A DNA stretch of 64,000 bases from Candidatus Aminicenantota bacterium (GTDB lineage Bacteria; Acidobacteriota; Aminicenantia; S016-38), in the NCBI GenBank assembly GCA_027068075.1, contig JAMOUJ010000003.1:60001-124000 (forward strand), given 5' to 3'. Shown piece after piece: positions 55,054 through 62,682 of this stretch. Both the position numbers and the translations under genes were made by a program. Within the stretch, counting starts at the first letter, position 1. Every line of letters begins with the position of its first letter. The notes beneath the pieces are model-generated. The model searched no databases. It saw only the letters and a list, made by a program, of their open reading frames with translations, and was not told the DNA's origin.

Positions 55054-56172
55054 TCAGCCTCCGGACCCTTCTATGAGGGATACCAGGGTTTCAAACCTCC
55101 TCTCCCAGGAGTTCTCCCGGGCCACCCGCATCCTGGACTTCACCTTCTCCTCCGTTTCCCACTCCGGAAGATTGAGCACCACTTCCCTCATCTGCCCGGG
55201 GGTGCTGGCCGGATAAACCAGGTCCAGGTAGTCCCGGATGTTCTCCTCAATGCCCGAAACTATCAGGGGCTTTCCCGTGGCCAGGGACTCAAAAAACTTG
55301 GCGGGGATAATTCCCCGGGTAAACTCGTCCCTCCTGTAAGGGAGGAGCAAGGCGTGGCAATCTTTAAGAATAAGTGGAAGTTCGCCGTAAGCCACGGGCC
55401 CATGAAATACGATGTTTCGGGGAACATTCGGGGGAACCTCCATTAAAAGAGGCCCTATAAATACGAATTCTCTTTGCGGGAGCATCTCCGCCGTCTTTAA
55501 TATCAGTTCCAGGTCTATTTCCCATCTTACCCCCCCGAAAAAGCATAGGCGCTTTACCTCCCGGATGGGACCGGAATAAGCCCGGGCGAAATGCTTAAAA
55601 TCCACCCCCGGAGGTAGACGATATACGGCGGAGGTTTTCTCCTTCATTTTCCTATACAGGTATTGGGAATCGGTAACCACGAAGTCGCTTCTTCTTACGA
55701 GTTCTTCCTCCGTTTCCCCTATGTCCGAAGGAGCCCCTGGAAAAGCCTCAAAATTAACCACGCAATCGTAGATGAGAAGGCGATGGGGAAGAGAATCCAG
55801 AAGGGCCAGTGTGGTGTCCGTGGGGGAATAGGCGATTATAACCGGGCTCTGGAGACCCAGGGAAGAAATTTTCTTCACCAGGCGGGGAACGAAAACCCTT
55901 CTGTTTATCCGGCGGAATAGTCTGTAGGTGGGAGGAAGAACCAGGGGATTTACTACGGACAATCCCCGGGGCCTGGGGTTCTTGATTCTTTTCACGCCCA
56001 CATACCTCCTCAAAATTACCTTCCCAAGACCCTTGAGGTTGGGATTGGCTATGCCCGTGCTCTCCACATAGACGGTTTTCCATCCCGCCCGGTAGAAAAG
56101 GGTGGCGAAAATTTGATGTCTCTGCCACAGAAAATCCCATTGGATGGAACTGAGAAAGATTATTTCCTTCAT
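55054..56172 (-). CDS. Glycosyltransferase, GT-B-like, copy 1
   Basis: A 372-residue glycosyltransferase of the group-1 type found in teichuronic or surface-polysaccharide clusters. The N-terminus is MKEIIFLSSIQWDFLWQRHQ; the acceptor half has IIAYSPTDTTLALLDSLPHRLLIYDC, the donor half LLPYRRDEFTRGIIPAKFFESLATGKPLIVSG with the nucleotide-sugar Glu/Lys region. Its ATG at 56172 overlaps the TGA of the small gene ahead (ATGA). Its C-terminal part is nearly identical in DNA to copy 2. Sugar specificity unknown. Confidence 0.83.
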   Translation of the reverse strand: MKEIIFLSSIQWDFLWQRHQIFATLFYRAGWKTVYVESTGIANPNLKGLGKVILRRYVGVKRIKNPRPRGLSVVNPLVLPPTYRLFRRINRRVFVPRLVKKISSLGLQSPVIIAYSPTDTTLALLDSLPHRLLIYDCVVNFEAFPGAPSDIGETEEELVRRSDFVVTDSQYLYRKMKEKTSAVYRLPPGVDFKHFARAYSGPIREVKRLCFFGGVRWEIDLELILKTAEMLPQREFVFIGPLLMEVPPNVPRNIVFHGPVAYGELPLILKDCHALLLPYRRDEFTRGIIPAKFFESLATGKPLIVSGIEENIRDYLDLVYPASTPGQMREVVLNLPEWETEEKVKSRMRVARENSWERRFETLVSLIEGSGG

Positions 56173-56366
56173 AAACAATCCGGACGGCGGAATTTGTATT
56201 CTATCCCCTCCAGAGCCCATTGTTGCTCCAGGGAATTCCGGCCCCTGTGGAAAATCCCGTTAAAGGACAGAGACTCAGGAAAAGGTCTCACTTCCCCTAT
56301 CCGAACTTCACGGTAGTAAACCGCTCTATCCAACTCCACGGGGGATAAGGCCAAAAATTCTTTCAC
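56169..56366 (-). CDS. Small 65-residue protein of unknown function
   Basis: A short frame starting with GTG at 56366 and ending in TGA that overlaps the glycosyltransferase ATG (ATGA), so translation of the two is coupled. The protein is soluble and mixed in charge: LALSPVELDRAVYYREVRIG near the start, then NGIFHRGRNSLEQQWALEG and a basic end FRRPDCL. I know no relative. A TAGAAT (promoter copy B) ends 7 nt before the GTG, without an SD. An ATG at 56426 would add 20 residues but has no ribosome-binding site. Confidence 0.55.
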   Translation of the reverse strand: MKEFLALSPVELDRAVYYREVRIGEVRPFPESLSFNGIFHRGRNSLEQQWALEGIEYKFRRPDCL

Positions 56367-56408
56367 GGGAAAAATTCTATAAAACCCCCGGAGGGAAACA
56401 AAATTTTT
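56367..56408 (-). promoter_or_regulatory. Promoter copy B (duplicated), upstream of the small gene
   Basis: Minus strand: TTTGTT at 56397-56402, 17-nt spacer, TAGAAT at 56374-56379, then TTTTCCC and the GTG at 56366. Nearly the same as copy A at 54991-55027. Confidence 0.58.
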
Positions 56409-56409
56409 T

Positions 56410-57564
56410 TCAGGAACGGGCTCCATGGGGCAAAGGGGAAAAATTGCTACCTTCGGCCCTTTCTATGAGGGATACCAGGGTTTCAAACCTCCTCTCCCAG
56501 GAGTTCTCCTCCGCCACCCGCATCCTGGCTTTAACCTTTTCCTCCGTCTCCAGTTCCGGAATCCTCTTTACAACTTCCTTTATCCGCCCGGGGGTGCTGG
56601 CCGGATAAACCAGGTCCAGGTAGTCCCGAATGTTCTCCTCAATGCCCGAAACTATCAGGGGCTTTCCCGTGGCCAGGGACTCAAAAAACTTGGCGGGAAA
56701 AACCCCTTCAATTAAATCGCTTTTTTTGTAGGGAATAACGAGGGCATCGCAATCTCTGAGGAAATCAACCAATTTTTCCGGTGCCATGGGCGGAAAGAAT
56801 CTAACATTATCAGGGGGAGAAGGGGGCTTCACCTTTAAAAGGCCCACCAGGTAAAACTTAACCTCCGGAAGGAGAGAGGCTGCCCCCCAGAGAAGTTCAA
56901 AATCCATCCTCTGGCTCACGGTGCCGTAGAAGCACAGGCTTCGGACCTCCCTAACCACCCCGGTAAAGGCCTTGGAAAAAAGCGCGTAATCCACTCCGTT
57001 GTAGAAGGGATAGGTTTTATCGGGAAAACTTTGACGGAGCCTCTCGTATAGAAAGGGGGAACTGGCGGTTATGATGTGAGATCTGGAGGCCAATTCCTCT
57101 TCCCACCGGGGGATTTCCTTAGCCGCCCGGGGAAAGGCCTCGTATTTATCCGAGCAATCGTAAACCAGGAGGCGGTGTGGAACCTCGTCAATTATCCTCA
57201 GGGTGGTCTCCGTGGGGAGATTCGCCACGATCACCGGACGGGAGAGACCGATGGACCTCAAGTTTGCCACCACCCTGGGGATGAAAATCTTGCGGTTCAC
57301 CAGGCGGAACAACTTAAAGGTAGGGGGAAGGATCAATGGGTCTATTATGTCCAGGCCCCGAGGCCTTGGATTCTTCAACCTCTCTATCCCCGCAAACCTC
57401 CTGAGGGCTATTCTAAAGACATCCTTCAGCGTGGGATTGGCTATGCCCGTGCTTTCAAGGTATACGGTCCTCCATCCGGCCCGGTGAAAAAGGAAGGCAA
57501 GAATTTGCGAACGCTGCCAGAGAAAATCCCAGTGGACGGGTCCCAGAAAGAGGATCTCCTTCAT
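56410..57564 (-). CDS. Glycosyltransferase, GT-B-like, copy 2
   Basis: A 384-residue paralogue of the gene at 55054-56172: KEILFLGPVHWDFLWQRSQI at the start, VANLPTETTLRIIDEVPHRLLVYDC, then KFFESLATGKPLIVSGIEEN identical to copy 1. The two proteins differ across the N-terminal half yet share a long near-identical C-terminal stretch. It overlaps the alkaline-phosphatase-fold gene by ATGA, so it belongs to the polysaccharide operon. Substrate unknown. Confidence 0.85.
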   Translation of the reverse strand: MKEILFLGPVHWDFLWQRSQILAFLFHRAGWRTVYLESTGIANPTLKDVFRIALRRFAGIERLKNPRPRGLDIIDPLILPPTFKLFRLVNRKIFIPRVVANLRSIGLSRPVIVANLPTETTLRIIDEVPHRLLVYDCSDKYEAFPRAAKEIPRWEEELASRSHIITASSPFLYERLRQSFPDKTYPFYNGVDYALFSKAFTGVVREVRSLCFYGTVSQRMDFELLWGAASLLPEVKFYLVGLLKVKPPSPPDNVRFFPPMAPEKLVDFLRDCDALVIPYKKSDLIEGVFPAKFFESLATGKPLIVSGIEENIRDYLDLVYPASTPGRIKEVVKRIPELETEEKVKARMRVAEENSWERRFETLVSLIERAEGSNFSPLPHGARS

Positions 57565-59156
57565 AGGTATCCGAGGTCGTGTAGTCTTTCCTCCATGGCT
57601 CCTTCTTCATCGTAGGTTTTGCCCGGCTCCCTGTGGGGATCCATTTCAACCCTTCTTTCCTCCCGGGAGGCGGAAAATTTCTCCTCAAAGGCTTCCTTTA
57701 CGACCCTTCCCTCAGCGTAGGCGGGAATGTCCAGGCCCATGTACCAGAGAACCGTGGGAAGAAGGTCCTTTATTTCTGCGTTTACCCGATTCCCCTCCCT
57801 TACCCCTTCTCCGCTTAAAATCCATATCCCATCTATACGGTGGCCCCCGGTGTGATCCGTCCTTAGCCGGTGCTTGATGTACACCCTTCTGGGATCCGCA
57901 AGAAGGGAGCAGGTGAAGGTGTAGCCATCCTCCGGAACCACCACCAGGTCCGGAACCGAAGGAACCCGGGTTTCCCCGTAAACCTCCTCCCTGGTAAGAA
58001 CCCTATCAATCCCCCTTTCCTCCTCCAGTCCCCCTTTAATCTCCTCCCGAAGCCTGTGGTAATCCCCCTCCTCCACAATGCCTCGGGGCTGGCGACCCTT
58101 CAGGTTTATGAATATGTTTCCGTAAACCCACCCGTTTATGGAAAAGGCCACGGAAGAGGAAAAATCTATGTTGTTTACCTGGAGGGAGGATATCATTTTT
58201 TCCCGGGTTTTTCCCTGTAAAAACCAGCGGTTAAGGTTAAAAACATCCATCCTCCGGACGAACTTGAGGGCCTCCCACATGAGCCTCCTGGGAAGGCTCT
58301 GAACCCTGGGCTTCAGCCATCCTTTCTTGAGAAGAAGGGAATTCAGCATTATGGTGGTGTGGATGCCGGTAAAACCGTGGTCCGAAAGAAAAACCTTCAG
58401 GGACACTCCCCTCTCTTCCGCCGTCTCCACCACCCGGCCTATGGCCCTGTCCAGTTCCCTGTAGACCTCCAGCACCTTGTCCCGGCAGGACGGATCGTGA
58501 TAGGGATGGGAGGGGTCAAGGCAGTGATAGGCGAAGTGCTGGATGGTATCCGAGGAGAAAAAATGGACCATGGCCAGATCCCATTCTTTTGTGGAGAAGA
58601 GGTAAGAGGCCACCTCCGCCCTTTCCTTCACGGTCTCCTTGAGTTCATCCACGAAGCGGTCAAGGCCGTGAAGGAGGAAAACCTTGCCCGTGGTGAGGAT
58701 TCTGTAGCCTCCGAATTCCTCCAGAATCTCCTCCCTCAGCGATGGGGGATAGGTAAAGCGGGTGGTATCCGGGGTCAGCATTCCCGTGATCATGTAACCC
58801 CGCACCGGGAAGGGGGGATAAGTCAGAGGAACATTTATGCTGATGACCCGGAGGCCCATGTCGCTGAGAAGTTCCCATACGGTTTTATACTTTATGGAGG
58901 TGTTGTTGACTATGTAGGTGCCGTATTTCCCATCGTAATTGTTAAATTCTATGATCCCGTGGGTTCCGGGACCCACTCCGGTCATGAAGGTGGTCCAGGC
59001 GGTGGGAGTTAGGGGGGGTATCGTGGAATCCAGAACTCCCCATGTTCCCCCCTCCACCAGGGACCTGAGGTTCGGCATTACCCCCTCCTCCATGAGGGGT
59101 TTCAAAATGCTCCAGGTCCCCCCGTCTATCCCCACCATCAAAACTTTACTGCTCAT
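57561..59156 (-). CDS. Alkaline-phosphatase-fold phosphodiesterase/nucleotide pyrophosphatase family
   Basis: A 531-residue cytosolic-looking protein (no signal peptide). Metal/catalytic residues: VGIDGGTWSIL (Asp), PPLTPTAWTTFMTG (nucleophile Thr), FFSSDTIQHFAYH (Asp, His), FLSDHGFTG (Asp, His) and RTDHTGGHR (His). It fits the type I phosphodiesterase branch (COG3379-like) that occurs beside surface-polysaccharide genes. Ends in MEERLHDLGYL. Reaction unknown; it may transfer or release a phospho-group on the polymer precursor. Confidence 0.85.
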   Translation of the reverse strand: MSSKVLMVGIDGGTWSILKPLMEEGVMPNLRSLVEGGTWGVLDSTIPPLTPTAWTTFMTGVGPGTHGIIEFNNYDGKYGTYIVNNTSIKYKTVWELLSDMGLRVISINVPLTYPPFPVRGYMITGMLTPDTTRFTYPPSLREEILEEFGGYRILTTGKVFLLHGLDRFVDELKETVKERAEVASYLFSTKEWDLAMVHFFSSDTIQHFAYHCLDPSHPYHDPSCRDKVLEVYRELDRAIGRVVETAEERGVSLKVFLSDHGFTGIHTTIMLNSLLLKKGWLKPRVQSLPRRLMWEALKFVRRMDVFNLNRWFLQGKTREKMISSLQVNNIDFSSSVAFSINGWVYGNIFINLKGRQPRGIVEEGDYHRLREEIKGGLEEERGIDRVLTREEVYGETRVPSVPDLVVVPEDGYTFTCSLLADPRRVYIKHRLRTDHTGGHRIDGIWILSGEGVREGNRVNAEIKDLLPTVLWYMGLDIPAYAEGRVVKEAFEEKFSASREERRVEMDPHREPGKTYDEEGAMEERLHDLGYL

Positions 59157-60081
59157 CCTTGACCCCCTTTAGCAGTCCCAGCAACAGAACCAGGAAAATC
59201 CCGCCGAAGAACCCACCGCCAGCCCAACTGAAAACTTTAAAGGGGGAAGCGGAGGGCAATTCCTCCCACTTCTGGTTAACGAAGAGGGTATCCAGCGCAG
59301 TGCAGACGGAGACCCTGTAGGCTTCCAGATAAGGATCCCCATCCATCCATTTCTTTCCCTCCCCCCGGCAGAAGGTCTCCCCCAGTTCCTCGTCCTCCAT
59401 CTCCACCATCTCCTTGACCTTCTCTATCCTCCTACGGTCCTCCTCTATAAAATCCCGGGTTATCCTGTTGGTGGATTCCCTGTTGGCAATCCTGTATTTA
59501 AAGACATATACCTGGGCTTCGGGAGGCAGAACATCCACCTGACGGAGGCGAAAAGACTCCCTGGAATACTGGTTGGGATAGTATTTTTTGCTCTCCTCCG
59601 CCAGCCTTACCCGTTCTTTAAAAAAGATTATTTTCTTCTGGTTGGCGAGGATTCTTCTCAGGGCGGCACTTATGGCATCCGCCCTCATGGCCGCAAACCG
59701 GGAAAGTTGGAACTTAACGAACATGCCCTTGAGTATTCTGATGTCCTGAAGTATTTTTTCCTTCTCCCCGGTGAGTCTGAGGGAAGCGATCCTCTCCCCT
59801 ATCCTGATCCAACTCACATTTACATCCTTTAAAAAGGGCCTAACATTTTGATAGAAAAACCTGCCCTGGAAAAAATAATTCTTCGGCCCCTCCTCCTGGG
59901 ATGAGAAATTGCTCTCCAGAAAGGACACATTTCCCACGGAGGTCAGATAAAATCTATAAATGGGTCTGGAGGACTTGTAGGCCACCACGCCCAGAACTGC
60001 ACCCAGAAGGGTAAGTGCGAAAATTAAATACTTACCTCTCCTCAGGATCCTCCAGATCCTGGAAATCTCAATTGCCTCCAT
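59146..60081 (-). CDS. Wzz-like polysaccharide chain-length regulator
   Basis: A 311-residue protein with one membrane helix at each end (about 18-34 and 283-302) and a long helical periplasmic part (about 40-275), the layout of Wzz/PCP polysaccharide co-polymerases. The C-terminal end SPFKVFSWAGGGFFGGIFLVLLLGLL fits the Pro/Gly-rich second helix. No kinase domain, so PCP-1-like. SD GGAGGAAAC precedes the ATG; it overlaps the ligase gene by 14 nt and the phosphodiesterase gene by 11 nt. Confidence 0.78.
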   Translation of the reverse strand: MEAIEISRIWRILRRGKYLIFALTLLGAVLGVVAYKSSRPIYRFYLTSVGNVSFLESNFSSQEEGPKNYFFQGRFFYQNVRPFLKDVNVSWIRIGERIASLRLTGEKEKILQDIRILKGMFVKFQLSRFAAMRADAISAALRRILANQKKIIFFKERVRLAEESKKYYPNQYSRESFRLRQVDVLPPEAQVYVFKYRIANRESTNRITRDFIEEDRRRIEKVKEMVEMEDEELGETFCRGEGKKWMDGDPYLEAYRVSVCTALDTLFVNQKWEELPSASPFKVFSWAGGGFFGGIFLVLLLGLLKGVKDEQ

Positions 60082-61312
60082 CGTTTCCTCCTTTCAAATT
60101 GTATTTTATCAGAACCCCGTTGAGGGAGAAGAACAAAAAGGCGACCAGGGCCGGGGCATCCAAATCCTCAAAGAACATCCATACAAACATCAAAAAAACT
60201 CCCGCGGCGATGTAGGGAAACCGCTTCCCTTTCAGAAAGGTCTTCACCAGGGAGATCTGATAGGCCAGAAAGGTCAGAAAACCCATCAACCCCGTTTTTT
60301 GCAGGAGTCCAATGTAGGTGGAATGGGAACCCAGGGGAATGGATGGAAGGTAAGAAGGCTTCAGACCTATTCCCAGGATGGGATGGGCCCCTATGAGTTT
60401 CAGCGCCTCCCTGTATTGCTTTATCCTGGTCTCCGTGCTGCCGTAGGAGATTTTTTCAAAAACCTCCAGGGGATTTACCCCCAGGAAAAACAAACCAGCC
60501 AACAGAAGGGAAGAGAATGCCAGAAGGGCCAGGGAACCGGAGAGGGAAAGAAGGGTGAATTCAAAGTAGAAAAACAGCAGGGCCCCTATGAAAAAACTGG
60601 CCCGGGACATGGAGAGAAACAGAAGGAAAAAGCCCACGAGGTTGGCCAGATGGGCTTTCTTCACATTTCCCTTCCCCCGATAATAGGTCAGGGCCATGGG
60701 CCAGATGAGAATCATCGTTCCCGCAAAGGCGTTGGCGTAGGGGGAATAATAGGAAACCCTGGGTAGAAAGGACAGGGGTCCCCGGCCCACGATGTGGAGT
60801 TTCACCTGGAAGAAAAGTTTTATTATCAGGCTGGAGCCCGACGGGGAAAAGGGAAGGAGAAGCCCCAGGAGGGTTGGAAAATTCAGCATTTTATACTTGA
60901 GGAAAAGCAGATAATCAAACAGGAAAAACCCCAGGGTAAACCAGAGGAGGAAGGTTCCGGCCTCCAGGAGACCCCGAAGGTCAAAGTGGCTGTCTATGTA
61001 AATGCCCACCACCAACAAAAAGCCCATAACCCATATGCTCAGGTTGTAAAGGGAGGCCAGGCCCCTGCTCAGCGGAAAGTTCACCCAGTTCAGGGAAAAG
61101 GAAAAGGCATACAATACCATGAACAAAAGGAGAAAAAGGGACGGGGCCGGAAACACTATCCTCTCCCGCCGGGCCACCGCATAAAAATAAAGGAGGACGG
61201 AGATGTGATAGACCACGGGAGAAAACCCCATAATCCACCACAGGGGCACCAGGTAAAGGGTGTAACTTAAAATTCTGGAGGGCTCCGTTCCTTTAAGTTC
61301 AATAGTTACCAT
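60068..61312 (-). CDS. O-antigen ligase/polymerase family membrane protein (Wzy/WaaL)
   Basis: A 414-residue polytopic protein with about eleven hydrophobic helices. Near residue 320 the loop KLIGAHPILGIGLKPSYLPSIPLGSHSTYIGLLQKTGL has the HPxxGxG and HxxY/xxE features of O-antigen ligase/polymerase. It joins polymer chains or transfers them to lipid A. The start lies 9 nt after an extended -10 (TGATATAAT), without SD. First gene of the polysaccharide run that continues to GT copy 1. Confidence 0.82.
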   Translation of the reverse strand: MVTIELKGTEPSRILSYTLYLVPLWWIMGFSPVVYHISVLLYFYAVARRERIVFPAPSLFLLLFMVLYAFSFSLNWVNFPLSRGLASLYNLSIWVMGFLLVVGIYIDSHFDLRGLLEAGTFLLWFTLGFFLFDYLLFLKYKMLNFPTLLGLLLPFSPSGSSLIIKLFFQVKLHIVGRGPLSFLPRVSYYSPYANAFAGTMILIWPMALTYYRGKGNVKKAHLANLVGFFLLFLSMSRASFFIGALLFFYFEFTLLSLSGSLALLAFSSLLLAGLFFLGVNPLEVFEKISYGSTETRIKQYREALKLIGAHPILGIGLKPSYLPSIPLGSHSTYIGLLQKTGLMGFLTFLAYQISLVKTFLKGKRFPYIAAGVFLMFVWMFFEDLDAPALVAFLFFSLNGVLIKYNLKGGNDGGN

Positions 61313-61321
61313 GAAGAGAAA

Positions 61322-61330
61322 ATTATATCA
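61322..61330 (-). promoter_or_regulatory. Extended -10 for the polysaccharide operon
   Basis: TGA followed by TATAAT on the minus strand, then TTTCTCTTC and the ATG at 61312. No SD. A TTTACA at 61340-61345 is too close (12 nt) to act as a -35. Confidence 0.6.
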
Positions 61331-61371
61331 CCGAAGGGGTGTAAAACGGGTAAATGTAAAAAGGAAGTTTT

Positions 61372-62682
61372 TTAAAGGAGGCGGGCTAATTCCCCTTCCT
61401 TCCAATCCTCCAGATCCCTCAAGGCCCTTCGGGATAGGGCCAGCCTCCTCTCCCTCCTCTTCCTGATCCTTTTCTTGAGGGGAGGCAAAAGCCCGAAGAC
61501 GAAGTTCATGGGCTGGAAATTTCTCCAGTCCGCCCGGGAGACATAGTTCAGCAGGGAACCTATGGCGGTGGTGGGGGGAGGAGGGGATATCTCCCTTCCC
61601 TTCACCAGGGCGGCGGCGAAAATCCCTGCCATTATACCCGTGGCCGCCGATTCCATGTAACCTTCCACCCCCACTATCTGGCCGGCAAAGAACACATCCT
61701 GTTTTTTTCGGAACTGAAGGGTGGGAAGAAGAAGGGCGGGGGAGTTAATGTATGTATTGCGGTGCATGACCCCGTACTTAACGAACTCCGCCCGGCGGAG
61801 ACAGGGGATCATGGAGAAAACCCTCTTTTGCTCACCCCACTTAAGCCTGGTCTGGAAACCCACCATGCTGTAGAGGGTGGCGGCGATGTTGTCCTGCCTC
61901 AGTTGAACCACGGCGTAGGGCATTTCTCCCGTCCGGGGGTCCACCAAACCCACCGGCTTGAGGGGACCGAAGATGAGGGTCTGGGGTCCCCGCCTGGCCA
62001 GTTCCTCTATGGGAAGACAGGATTCAAAAAGATGTTTTTCAAAATCGTGCAGGGGGACGGTTTCCGCCTCCACCAGGGCCTTCCAGAATTCCATGTACTC
62101 CTCCTCGGTCATGGGGCAGTTGATGTAATCTGCCCCTCCCTTTCCATACCGGGAGGCCACGAAGGCCCTCCCCATGTCTATGGAGGAGGCTGAGACTATG
62201 GGACTGGTGGCGTCGTAGAAGAAGAGGTTTTTCCTGCCCGTCAGGTCCACTATGGACCGGGAAAGTTCCTCGGAAGTGAGGGGACCCGTGGCTATTATTA
62301 CGGGTCCCGGGGGGATTTCCCGAACCTCTTCCCTCACCACCTCCAGCCCCGGCAGGGATTCCAGAAACTCCGTCACTTCCCGGGCAAAGGCTTCCCTGTC
62401 CACCGCCAGGGCCTGGCCCGCCGGCACCGCTGCCCTTTTGGCGACTTTGAGGACCAGGGAATCCATGGCCTCCATTTCTGCCTTAAGGAGACCGGATGGG
62501 GTGGAAAGGGATGTGGCCCCGAAGGAATTGGAACACACCACCTCCGCCAAATATCCCGTGGAGTGAGCCGGGGTCATTTTCCGGGGTCTCATCTCGTAGA
62601 GTTTCACCTCAACTCCGGCCTTGGACAGGGCATAGGCGGCCTCCACTCCGGCCAGCCCCCCTCCGATCACCTTAACTTCCAT
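61372..62682 (-). CDS. trmFO: tRNA uracil-54 methyltransferase, folate/FAD-dependent
   Basis: A 436-residue TrmFO: KVIGGGLAGVEAAYALSKAG (FAD fold), LYEMRPRKMTPAHSTGYLAEVVCSNSF, FYDATSPIVSASSIDM, and FFAGQIVGVEGYMESAATG. It makes ribothymidine 54 in tRNA using methylene-THF. The ATG at 62682 lies inside the end of topA, giving an 11-nt overlap, as often seen with topA-trmFO pairs in Gram-positive and thermophilic bacteria. Confidence 0.94.
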   Translation of the reverse strand: MEVKVIGGGLAGVEAAYALSKAGVEVKLYEMRPRKMTPAHSTGYLAEVVCSNSFGATSLSTPSGLLKAEMEAMDSLVLKVAKRAAVPAGQALAVDREAFAREVTEFLESLPGLEVVREEVREIPPGPVIIATGPLTSEELSRSIVDLTGRKNLFFYDATSPIVSASSIDMGRAFVASRYGKGGADYINCPMTEEEYMEFWKALVEAETVPLHDFEKHLFESCLPIEELARRGPQTLIFGPLKPVGLVDPRTGEMPYAVVQLRQDNIAATLYSMVGFQTRLKWGEQKRVFSMIPCLRRAEFVKYGVMHRNTYINSPALLLPTLQFRKKQDVFFAGQIVGVEGYMESAATGIMAGIFAAALVKGREISPPPPTTAIGSLLNYVSRADWRNFQPMNFVFGLLPPLKKRIRKRRERRLALSRRALRDLEDWKEGELARLL

